From Verrucomicrobiaceae bacterium (GTDB taxonomy: Bacteria > Verrucomicrobiota > Verrucomicrobiae > Verrucomicrobiales > Akkermansiaceae), in NCBI GenBank assembly GCA_947372405.1, contig CANBTO010000137.1:1-10358 (forward strand): a stretch of 10,358 nt of DNA, given 5' to 3'. The notes under the pieces were generated by a model. That model had not been told where the DNA came from. It searched no databases and saw only the letters and a program-made list of their open reading frames with translations. Positions 1 to 7,900 of this stretch are shown one piece after another. Every line of letters begins with the position of its first letter. The first letter of the stretch is position 1. A program made the translations under genes and the position numbers.

Positions 1-1
1 C

Positions 2-43
2 CGGCACAACGTCGGAAGCCTCCAGGTCATGTTCGAGAGATAG
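2..43 (+). CDS. possible 3' end of an upstream gene (partial)
   Basis: The second reading frame from the window edge gives 13 residues (RHNVGSLQVMFER) followed by TAG at 41-43. This ends 35 bases before the ATG of the iron-sulfur/anchor fusion. In this family the gene just upstream is often the molybdopterin catalytic subunit, but these few residues are not recognisable, so the product is unknown. The third frame is also open until a TGA at 75-77, and the first frame is open into the next gene, so frame choice is a guess. Confidence is low because the piece is so short. Confidence 0.25.
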   Translation, partial: RHNVGSLQVMFER

Positions 44-78
44 GCAGGGACGCATCTCTGAGGCGTCCGGCGAATGAA

Positions 79-1767
79 ATGCCGATGATTCGTGCGAAGA
101 CGCCCGTCCATCGACCTCTCATTCTCGCGGACCTTTCGGAGAAAGTTCCCTGCCCGCAACCCCTTCCGATGCCCTCCACCATTCAACGTCTGCCAGCCAC
201 TCCTCGTTCAAAAAAACAGGAAGTCCGCACGCTCGTCGATGAACTGCTGGCCGAGCAATCCACCCTGCGCACCCCGGTCGCCAGGTTTTCCGAGATCCAC
301 GACCGCGCCCCGGATCTCGCGCCCCACTACCGCAGCCTCATCCCTCTGTCCAAACCCGGAGCGGGCGAACAATACGCCTTCGAAGTCTCGCTCGACCGCT
401 GCACCGGCTGCAAGGCCTGCGTTTCCGCATGCCACTCGCTCAACGGGCTGGACGACCACGAGGCGTGGCGCGACACCGGCGTTCTGTTAGGTGGTGGCGC
501 GGCTCCCGGCTGGCAGCAGACCGTCACCACCGCCTGCCATCATTGCGAGGACCCGGGCTGCATGAACGGTTGCCCCGTCGGAGCCTACGAAAAGGACGCG
601 GAGTCCGGCATCGTCCGACATCTGGACGATCAATGCATCGGCTGCTCCTACTGCATCCTCAAGTGCCCTTATGACGTCCCCAAGTATTCCGAGAAGCGTG
701 GCATTGTTAGAAAGTGCGACATGTGTCACCAGCGCCTCGCCGAAGGTGAAGCCCCCGCCTGTGTGCAAGCCTGCCCCACCGAGGCCATCCGCATCGTAAA
801 GGTTGCCAGAGACCAGGTGCAAGGGGCAATGGACCGGAAATCAAGCCTCTTCCAATCTTCAATCCACAATCCACAATCCGCGATACCCGATTCTTCCATC
901 ACCTTCCCCACCACGCGCTACGTGGGGCGCGAGGTGCCTGAGACCGTCTTCGCCGCGGACCGCGAGGCGCTCGTCCTCCAGCACGCGCACTGGCCGCTCA
1001 TCCTCATGCTCGTTTTCACCCAGGCCGGCATCGGTCTCTGTTGCGGCGCTTTCCAATTACCGGTTTTCATTCAAATCAACGGCGCGCTTCTCTTCTACGC
1101 CGGCATGGCTGCCTCCGTCTTCCACCTCGGCCAGCCCCTCAAGGCATGGCGCTTCTTCCTCGGCCTGAAAACCTCATGGCTCTCCCGCGAAATCCTCGTC
1201 TTCTCCCTCTTCGCCCCCATCCCCTTCATCCTCTGCGCCCTGCACTTCCTCCCCGACTTCCCTCTGAAAAACCACTTCGCACTTCTCACTTCCCACTCGG
1301 CACTTCCACTCGGCCTCGCGGCCGTTTTCACCAGCGTGATGATCTATCAGGATACCCGCCGCGCCCTCTGGAGTTTTCCCCGCGGAGCCATGCGCTTCTT
1401 CGGAACCACCGCCTCCTTCGCCGCGCTCGCCAACCACTTCACGCACCCGGGTTCGGTCAGCGCATCCGTCCTCTTTGCAGGCATTGTGATCATCAAACTG
1501 CTGCCGGAACTCCTCTTCCTCCGCCATCGGCACAACAATGCCTGGTCGCCGGACCGCCACAGCGCCCGCCTGCAAAACGGCCCGCTGCACAAGGTCACCG
1601 TGAGCCGAGCTTCGCTCGCCATTTTGGCCGTCGCCGCCGCCACAGTGAGCCCGTGGCCCGCACTGCCATTGCTCCTAACAGCGGAAATCCTCGAACGCCG
1701 GATCTTCTTCCAATCCGTCCAAGCTCCCAAGATGCCGGGCAACTTCGGCCCAAGACGTTGGCATTAG
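79..1767 (+). CDS. DmsB-DmsC fusion: four-cluster iron-sulfur subunit joined to molybdoenzyme membrane anchor
   Basis: This 562-residue protein should carry electrons between the quinone pool and a molybdopterin oxidoreductase. Residues about 100-240 are a DmsB/NrfC-type ferredoxin module with all sixteen cluster cysteines: C108/111/114/118, C153/156/161/165, C186/189/192/196 and C213/216/228/232. Residues about 300-545 are a DmsC-type anchor with roughly seven or eight hydrophobic helices and the characteristic stretch HLGQPLKAWRFF...TSWLSREI at 349-371. In the classical DMSO reductase these are separate proteins; fused forms are familiar in Verrucomicrobiota and Planctomycetota. The catalytic subunit is not in the window, so the substrate (DMSO, nitrate or another) cannot be read. 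The linker (about 241-300) and the loop near residue 400 contain heptanucleotide repeats. The first 30 residues are proline-rich and not family-like, so translation may instead start at Met31 (base 169). No Shine-Dalgarno site supports either start. It is convergent with guaA, 13 bases away. Confidence 0.9.
   Translation: MPMIRAKTPVHRPLILADLSEKVPCPQPLPMPSTIQRLPATPRSKKQEVRTLVDELLAEQSTLRTPVARFSEIHDRAPDLAPHYRSLIPLSKPGAGEQYAFEVSLDRCTGCKACVSACHSLNGLDDHEAWRDTGVLLGGGAAPGWQQTVTTACHHCEDPGCMNGCPVGAYEKDAESGIVRHLDDQCIGCSYCILKCPYDVPKYSEKRGIVRKCDMCHQRLAEGEAPACVQACPTEAIRIVKVARDQVQGAMDRKSSLFQSSIHNPQSAIPDSSITFPTTRYVGREVPETVFAADREALVLQHAHWPLILMLVFTQAGIGLCCGAFQLPVFIQINGALLFYAGMAASVFHLGQPLKAWRFFLGLKTSWLSREILVFSLFAPIPFILCALHFLPDFPLKNHFALLTSHSALPLGLAAVFTSVMIYQDTRRALWSFPRGAMRFFGTTASFAALANHFTHPGSVSASVLFAGIVIIKLLPELLFLRHRHNNAWSPDRHSARLQNGPLHKVTVSRASLAILAVAAATVSPWPALPLLLTAEILERRIFFQSVQAPKMPGNFGPRRWH
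854..881 (+). repeat. heptanucleotide tandem repeat in the DmsB-DmsC linker
   Basis: Four direct 7-base units are visible: aatcttc, aatccac, aatccac and aatccgc. They lie inside the coding frame and encode residues 259-268 of the fusion protein (QSSIHNPQSA), a low-complexity hydrophilic linker between the iron-sulfur and membrane modules. Because 7 is not a multiple of 3, three units are needed to repeat the peptide, and no stop codon arises in this frame. Confidence 0.75.
1273..1307 (+). repeat. heptanucleotide tandem repeat in a transmembrane loop of the anchor
   Basis: Five consecutive 7-base units follow the pattern cacttcN: cacttcg, cacttct, cacttcc, cactcgg and cacttcc. They encode about residues 399-410 (HFALLTSHSALP), between the third and fourth predicted membrane helices of the DmsC module. 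This is the second heptamer array in the same gene, with a different unit sequence. Confidence 0.75.
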
Positions 1768-1772
1768 CACGC

Positions 1773-1787
1773 GGAGTTTTTCACTCC
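1773..1787. terminator. weak hairpin between convergent genes
   Basis: A 5-base stem (ggagt / actcc) with a 5-base loop lies between the stop codons of the fusion gene (+) and guaA (-), and its right arm lies inside the last guaA codons. The loop contains the T-run, and no T-run follows the stem on the + strand, so it is at best a weak terminator. It is listed because the 13-base convergent gap leaves no room for anything else. Confidence 0.25.
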
Positions 1788-3304
1788 CACTCGATGCTCG
1801 CGGGTGGTTTGGTGGAGACGTCGTAGAGCACGCGGTTGATGCCTTTCACCTCGTTGAGGATACGGTGGCTGGTCTCGCGCAAAAGCTGATAGGGAAGGTC
1901 CACCCAGTCGGCGGTCATGGCGTCTTCGGAAATCACGGCGCGCAGGGAAATCGCCCACTCGTAGCTGCGTTCATCGCCTTTGACACCGACGGTTTTCACC
2001 GGAATAAGTCCGGCGTAGGCCTGCCAGACGCGGTCATACCAATTGTGTTCCTTGAGCTTGCCGATGAAGATGGCATCACATTCGCGGATGATGCGGAGGC
2101 GGTCCGGCGTGATGATGCCAGGGCAGCGCACGGCAAGACCGGGACCGGGGAACGGGTGGCGGTGCAGGATGTCGTGCGGGATGCCCAGCGAGGCACCGAG
2201 CGCGCGGACCTCGTCCTTGAAGAACTCGGCGAGTGGTTCGAGGACCTTGCCCTGGGCCTGAAGTTCGAGGATGCGGTCAACCCGGTTGTGGTGGGTCTTG
2301 ATTTTCGAAGCCTTGGACTTCGCGTTGGACGCGCTTTCGATCACGTCCGGATAGAGCGTGCCTTGGGCAAGCATTTCGGCGTCGCCAACAGAGTCCCAGA
2401 AGACGTCGATGAAGAGATTGCCGATGATCACACGCTTCTTCTCGGGATCGTCCACGCCGTCGAGAGCTGTTAGGAAACGCTCCGCGCAATCGACCGTCTC
2501 GATGGGCACGCCCATCCGGTGGAAGTTGCTGCGGACTTCCTCGCCCTCATCCTTTCGCATCAGTCCGTGATCGACGAAAATCGCACGCACGTTCGCGCCA
2601 GCCTCATGCAGTAGGACTGCGAGCACCGTGCTGTCCACCCCGCCGGAAACACCGCAGACGATCTGTTTGCCGGCGACCTTTGTACGAATGCCTTCGATGA
2701 TCTCGCGCTTCAGGTCGTCGATGCGGAACGGCAGAAGGTTCTCCGCGTGGAGCAGGAAGTTGTGGAGGATGCGCAGCCCTTCGTGGCTGTGCGTGACTTC
2801 CGGGTGGAACTGGATGCCGAAAAAGCGCTCGTTCCATTGCAGCGAGACCGGTGTTCCGTGCTGGTTGGTGGCGATGACCTTGGCACCTTCTGGAAGGACT
2901 TTCACCGTGTCCGAGTGGCTCATCCAGACCTGTGACGAGGCGGAAATCCCTTCGTAAAGCCCAGCGCAGTCGGCCGGGAACAAATTCGCCGGACCGTATT
3001 CGCGCTTATCGCTGGCCTCCACGCTGCCGCCGAACTTGATGTTCAGGAGTTGCATGCCGTAACACACGCCAAGCACCGGCACCTGGAAGGCCTGCAACGC
3101 ATCGAAATCGAGATCCGGAGCGTCCGGCTCGCTCGTGCTGCGCGGGCCGCCTGATAGAATGATGGCTCCGGGTTTGCCGATGTCCGGGAAATCCTCGATC
3201 GCATAGAGCTTTGCGAAGAACCCGAGCTCCCGCACGCGGCGGACGATGAGCTGGGTGTATTGTGAGCCGAAGTCGATGACGGCAACGTGGTTCTGGTCGT
3301 GCAT
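1781..3304 (-). CDS. guaA: GMP synthase (glutamine-hydrolysing)
   Basis: This enzyme makes GMP from XMP, ATP and glutamine in the cytoplasm, the last step of de novo guanine nucleotide synthesis. The 507 residues are close to the usual length for a single-chain bacterial enzyme. Residues 1-190 are the class I glutamine amidotransferase: VIDFGSQYTQLI at the start, nucleophile C81 in GVCYGMQ, and H167 and E169 in FHPEV complete the triad. The ATP pyrophosphatase domain follows, with its P-loop SGGVDS at 220-225. The C-terminal dimerisation part ends in the typical YDVSTKPPASIEWE. The start at MHDQNHVAVIDFGSQ fits the family, though no Shine-Dalgarno site precedes it. It lies downstream of guaB on the same strand across a 113-base spacer made largely of heptamer repeats. 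No internal damage is seen. Confidence 0.97.
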   Translation of the reverse strand: MHDQNHVAVIDFGSQYTQLIVRRVRELGFFAKLYAIEDFPDIGKPGAIILSGGPRSTSEPDAPDLDFDALQAFQVPVLGVCYGMQLLNIKFGGSVEASDKREYGPANLFPADCAGLYEGISASSQVWMSHSDTVKVLPEGAKVIATNQHGTPVSLQWNERFFGIQFHPEVTHSHEGLRILHNFLLHAENLLPFRIDDLKREIIEGIRTKVAGKQIVCGVSGGVDSTVLAVLLHEAGANVRAIFVDHGLMRKDEGEEVRSNFHRMGVPIETVDCAERFLTALDGVDDPEKKRVIIGNLFIDVFWDSVGDAEMLAQGTLYPDVIESASNAKSKASKIKTHHNRVDRILELQAQGKVLEPLAEFFKDEVRALGASLGIPHDILHRHPFPGPGLAVRCPGIITPDRLRIIRECDAIFIGKLKEHNWYDRVWQAYAGLIPVKTVGVKGDERSYEWAISLRAVISEDAMTADWVDLPYQLLRETSHRILNEVKGINRVLYDVSTKPPASIEWE

Positions 3305-3311
3305 GAGAGGA

Positions 3312-3346
3312 AAATTCTAAATCTTAAATTCTAAATTCGAAACGAA
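3312..3346. repeat. heptanucleotide tandem repeat in the guaB-guaA spacer
   Basis: Five 7-base units are visible: aaattct, aaatctt, aaattct, aaattcg and aaacgaa. They lie just upstream of the guaA start on the transcribed minus strand. This stretch is far more AT-rich than the genes on each side. Its last part (cgaaacgaa, 3338-3346) is complementary to ttcgtttcg at 3384-3392. Confidence 0.7.
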
Positions 3347-3413
3347 ATCGGACGATAAACATTGCAGCACGAATCCACTACTCTTCGTTTCGTCTTTCGT
3401 GCTTATGATTTCG
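3338..3413. repeat. nested inverted repeats between guaB and guaA
   Basis: Three pairs of complementary arms occur in the spacer: cgaaacgaa (3338-3346) with ttcgtttcg (3384-3392); gcacgaa (3367-3373) with ttcgtgc (3396-3402); and cgaaatc (3343-3349) with gatttcg (3407-3413). They are alternatives that cannot all pair at once. The right-hand side (about 3384-3418) also shows a looser 7-base period: cgtcttt, cgtgctt, atgattt, cgagctt. The transcript could fold here and affect guaA relative to guaB, but there is no U-tract of a standard terminator, so a role is only inferred. Confidence 0.45.
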
Positions 3414-3417
3414 AGCT

Positions 3418-4872
3418 TCAACTGAGCGGCTGATAGTTGGTCGGCTCCTCGGTCATGACGATGTCATGGACGTGGCTCTCGCGAAGACCACCGGCGGTGA
3501 CACGGACGAAGCTGGCTCGCTCGCGCAGCTCGGTCAGATTGGAAGCCCCAACGTAGCCCATGCCTGACTTGAGTCCGCCCATGAGCTGGAAAATAACATC
3601 GGAAAGCGGCCCTTTGTAAGGCACTCGGCCTTCGACGCCTTCAGCCACCAGTTTTCCGGAGCTGTTCTGGCCATAGCGGTCGCCCGAGCCCTTCTGCATC
3701 GCCCCGATCGAGCCCATGCCACGGTAGGTTTTGAAACGACGGCCCTGCAGATGGACGGTTTGTCCCGGACTCTCGTGGGTTCCGGCGAGCAACGAACCCA
3801 ACATCACAAGGTCAGCCCCTGCGGCGAGCGCCTTCACGATGTCCCCCGAATAGCGGATGCCACCGTCAGCGATGACTTTCACGCCATGCTCGCGGCAAAC
3901 GTCAGCCACGTTGCGGATGGCGGTGAACTGCGGCATGCCCACACCCGAGATCACGCGGGTAGTGCAGATGGATCCGGGGCCCACACCGACCTTCACCGCG
4001 CTGGCTCCTGCGGCCACCAGGTCGCGTGCGCCCTGCTCGGTGACAACGTTTCCTGCCACGACCGGAACGCTGGAAAGCGATCGAAGTTTACCGATCACCT
4101 CCATCACATGACGGGTGTGGCCAGTGGCAGCGTCGATGAAAAGTGCGTCCGCGCCAGCTTCGATAAGCGCCTTGCCTCGGTCGATGCAATCCGGCCCCAC
4201 GCCCACTGCGGCACCACAACGGAGCTGACCGTTGTCGTCTTTGGCGGCGTTGGTGAAGGTGATGCGTTTCTCAATGTCCGATCCGGTGATCAGGCCGGCA
4301 AGACGACCGTCCGGATGAACGAGCGGAAGTTTCTCGATCCGGTTCTGATAGAGAATTCGGCGGGCCTCCTCCAGACTGGTGTTGGGCGGAGCCACGATAA
4401 GTTTGGCGAGAGGCGTCATCACATCCGCCACCTTGGCGTCAGAGCGGTCCAAATAGCGGACATCGCGTCCGGTGACCATGCCCTCGAGATGCCCTTCGGC
4501 ATCGATCACCGGAAACCCGGAAAATCCATTCTTGGCCATTACGTCCCTCACATGATCCACGCTGTCTTCCTTGCGGACCGTGTGTGGCTTGAGGATGATG
4601 GCGTTTTCCGAGCGTTTCACCCGGGAAACCATCACCACCTGCTCGTCGATCGGGCAGGCCCGGTGAATCACTCCCATGCCGCCTTCACGGGCCAAGGCGA
4701 TCGCGAGATCGTGTTCGGAAACCGTGTCCATCGCCGCGGAAACCACCGGAAGGAAGAGCGGGATACCGGACGTGACGTGCGTGGAAAGATCCGCTTCACC
4801 GGGAAGAACCGAGCTCAAAGCCGGCACCAGAAGCACGTCGTCAAATGAAAGGCCTAGAGAAATGTCCGCCAT
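3418..4872 (-). CDS. guaB: inosine-5'-monophosphate dehydrogenase
   Basis: This enzyme oxidises IMP to XMP with NAD+, the committed step toward GMP, which the neighbouring guaA product completes. With the start chosen here it has 484 residues, the normal bacterial length. The N-terminus [20 protein letters not shown] is typical. Two CBS domains lie at roughly 93-150 and 152-208, inserted in the TIM barrel. The catalytic loop [11 protein letters not shown] is at 296-306 with C303. GMGSIGAM lies at 385-392, and the mobile flap has R416 and Y419 in EGRVPYKG. The frame is open back to an ATG at 4953, which would add 27 residues unlike the family and would overlap the upstream gene's stop, so the ATG at 4870-4872 is preferred. 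There is no clear Shine-Dalgarno site. It is probably transcribed with guaA and perhaps with the helicase 77 bases upstream. Confidence 0.96.
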   Translation of the reverse strand: MADISLGLSFDDVLLVPALSSVLPGEADLSTHVTSGIPLFLPVVSAAMDTVSEHDLAIALAREGGMGVIHRACPIDEQVVMVSRVKRSENAIILKPHTVRKEDSVDHVRDVMAKNGFSGFPVIDAEGHLEGMVTGRDVRYLDRSDAKVADVMTPLAKLIVAPPNTSLEEARRILYQNRIEKLPLVHPDGRLAGLITGSDIEKRITFTNAAKDDNGQLRCGAAVGVGPDCIDRGKALIEAGADALFIDAATGHTRHVMEVIGKLRSLSSVPVVAGNVVTEQGARDLVAAGASAVKVGVGPGSICTTRVISGVGMPQFTAIRNVADVCREHGVKVIADGGIRYSGDIVKALAAGADLVMLGSLLAGTHESPGQTVHLQGRRFKTYRGMGSIGAMQKGSGDRYGQNSSGKLVAEGVEGRVPYKGPLSDVIFQLMGGLKSGMGYVGASNLTELRERASFVRVTAGGLRESHVHDIVMTEEPTNYQPLS

Positions 4873-4910
4873 GGCGGAATCAATAGAAGAGCCCCCCGCC
4901 GCGCAAGCCT

Positions 4911-4936
4911 GAATGCGAAAAAAGACGGCGGCATTC
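4911..4936. other. short inverted repeat between the helicase gene and guaB
   Basis: The arms gaatgc (4911-4916) and gcattc (4931-4936) flank a 14-base loop containing a run of A (T on the transcribed minus strand). It lies in the 77-base gap before guaB. A convincing promoter with -35 and -10 boxes is not visible, and the hairpin is too weak to call a terminator. Confidence 0.3.
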
Positions 4937-4949
4937 GTTCCCAAAGTTC

Positions 4950-7900
4950 TCAATCCGCGAGAATCGACGCCAACTCATCCATGCTCCAACCGGACGCGTC
5001 ACCGCCTCCGCGCTCATCAAGGGCGGCGGCGAGTTCCCGCTTCTTCGACTGAAGCCGAACGACCTTTTCCTCAACAGTGCCCCGGGTGAGCAAGCGATAC
5101 ACCGTGACCGGCCGAGTCTGACCGATCCGGTGGGCACGGTCCGTAGCCTGCGCCTCCGCAGCCGGATTCCACCATGGATCAAAGTGAACCACGGTATCCG
5201 CCTCAGTCAGATTCAGCCCGTAACCTCCCGCCTTCAAACTGATCAGAAACACGGGCGGCCCATCGGTTTTTTGAAACTTGTCCACAAGTTGTTGGCGGTT
5301 TCGGGACTGACCATCCAGTCGTAAACTCTCCCAGCCATGCTCAGAAATACATTTTTCAATTTCCAGTAATTGCATCTGGAATTGGCTAAATACCAATATT
5401 TTATGATTTCCCATTATAGCCTCTTCGATCAATTCAAGCAAACGTTGGAGTTTCGCGGATCGACGCGCAACCAACAATTGATTGAATTTTTCGTTTCCAA
5501 GCAATGCTAGATCACAGCAAGTCTGCCGAAGGCGCAGCAGGGCGGTGAGCATTTGCATTCTGGCAGCCCCTATATTTCTGGAATCTTCCATGGCATCCAC
5601 CCTCTTGCGCCCCTCCACCAGCAGCCCCTTGTAAACGGCTTGTTGATCGGGACTGAGATCACAGAACTCATCGATGATCAGTTTGGAAGGCAACTCGGGA
5701 GCCACCTGTTCTTTCGTCCGACGAAGAAGAAATGGCGACACCTTCAGCCGCAACCGATCCATGACCGCTCCGGCGGATTCACCCAACAGGGGCAATTCAT
5801 AGCGATCCTTGAAACCTTCCCTGCCGCCCAACCATCCCGGCTGAATGAAGCGGAAGATCGACCACAAATCGCGCACTCCGTTTTCAACCGGAGTTCCGGT
5901 CAGAGCAATCCGACGCGGCGAATTCAATTTGGCGATGGCCTTGGCGTGATCGGTATCCGGATTCCGCATCAGACTGGCCTCATCCACCACTATGGCACGG
6001 TAATTCCGTTTCAGATGCCAAGCTAGGTCGCGGGCCAAAGTAGCGTAACTGGTGAGCACCACCTCTCCGGAGCCCACTCTCTCACGCTCCGCATCGCGGC
6101 CCGCTCCATGAAGGATCCTGACCATGCGACCTGGGGCGAACTTGGCAAATTCCGCTCTCCAATTGCCGAGTAATGAAGCCGTCGCTATTACGAGAACCAC
6201 ACCTGAGTCATCCGTTTGGGCGTCTAGCAATCGCTCTATTAAAGCAATTGTTTGCACCGTCTTTCCCAAGCCCATGTCATCTGCCAAAAGCGCTCCACCA
6301 AAACGCTGAACCCTATCATACAACCAGGCGGCACCGTGCATTTGGTAAGGCCGCAAGTTTGCCGTCAAAGTGCTTGGCAGATCGAATTTCCATAATATCT
6401 CTAGTTCATTACCAATGCGCGCATTCGACAGTTTTTTCTGGATTTCCCGAATCAGCTCACCGGCCATCAAACCAGATGTGAAACGACCGTTTTCCTGCCT
6501 CAAATCGAGCTCGCAAAATAGCGGATCAATGATTTCGGCAACATCATCGGAAATCACCAGATGTTTACCACCGGCAACTTTGCCGGAGTTCCTGCCAGAT
6601 CGCAGAAGCCGTCTCACTTCCGCAGGAGGCACCGAAATTCCATCGTTTGTTTGAAATGAAAGATCAAAGCTCAACCAGTCCTCGCCGGAGCCCAGGATAT
6701 CGATTTTTGGAGAAATCACCGTTACCTGCTTCTGAACATGGAAGAAGCGCTCGCCTTCCTTGATGGACCATTCTCGCCGCAGTTCCGGCAGGGTCTTAGT
6801 AAGGAAATCCAATATGGCATCCTCCCCTTTCAAAACCCAACGGCCGCTCTGAAGGTCCAGAGGCTGAAACCCTGCTTTCGAGAGCCGCTCCACCGCGCGC
6901 TTCTCGGCAGGGGTATTCCGAACCTCGCAATGGTCTTTCAACAGCCGCGGCAAACCGCCGACCTTTCCAAGACCGGGCGAAACCGGAAGCGACGAGCCGT
7001 ATCTGACCTGGAGCACGCCTTCCAAGCTTTGAAGCGAACCCTCCAGCGCAAGTTCGAATACGGCTTTGGCGGGCACAAAGTGCAGGGTGTCCAGCCAGGA
7101 ATTCTCAGGGAATGACAGCCATTCCTGCCATGAATCGAGGTTGTTGAAAAACATGTCCTCGGAAATTTCAACGGCATCGCCGCAAGAAATCCGGACCAAA
7201 AAGGGCGCCAGATCCGCGGGAATCACCCCTTCGCCCAGACGGGTCACGGCATCCTCAGATATCAGCCAGAACGCCCCGCAGATTTCAATCCACTGTTCTG
7301 ACTCCTTCTCGGGCACAAGGCGGATCCGTTCGTCACACGCTTCCGCCTCTGCCAGCCGTAACCGCCCCCCGCCGCGGATGGCAAGCGCCACACGATCCTT
7401 TCCCGCAACGATACGAGGGTGCTCGGCAAGGGCTTCAAGAAAGTCCGAAACTCTTGCGCCATCGAGATTCAAACCCAGGTTCTCTCTAGGGGCGACTTTT
7501 TCGCGAGCCAGCCATGCGCTCAAACGTTCGTCCGCAGGGTGAACCATATCGCCTGACACGACAGACAACGAAGCGGAGAATCTTGCCCTCAGCAGCGCGT
7601 CGCGCCAGTTAAGAGGAAAAAGGATTTGCCAAGGGTGTGAAACAACTGCTGTCAGCTCGTGCATCGAGGGGACGGCAACTTTGCCTTGGATGCCGGCGAG
7701 CGCCGCCAAACCCGCCGCCACCGCATGGGCGCAAACAGCGCCTGAAGATTGGTTTTCCGGACAGGAACATCGGGCATCAAGATCGGTGGCCGACTTCACC
7801 GCGACACTCACCCGGAACAGGCGTTTCCCCGCACGGACTGAGCCCCGCCAGCCACTTTGACCGGCATTTGCTTCCGCAACAGCGCCTGTATCAAAGAGCG

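Noticed and set aside
1606..1618. Perfect 5-base hairpin cgagc-ttc-gctcg inside the anchor gene
   Set aside because: Short, inside a coding region, lacking a T-run; likely chance in GC-rich DNA.
1041..1826. 261-codon overlapping plus frame in the anchor region
   Set aside because: Arginine/proline-rich product typical of a shifted frame in GC-rich DNA; the DmsC frame explains the region.
1865..2473. 202-codon plus-strand frame opposite guaA
   Set aside because: Antisense shadow of the GMP synthase gene, with no recognisable motif or start signal.
3751..4848. 365-codon plus-strand frame opposite guaB
   Set aside because: It is the antisense shadow of a clearly conserved IMP dehydrogenase; its translation shows no domain and its composition mirrors guaB codon bias.
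4873..4949. Purine riboswitch or attenuator ahead of guaB
   Set aside because: The gap is only 77 bases and shows no conserved purine-aptamer core; only a weak 6-base inverted repeat is present.
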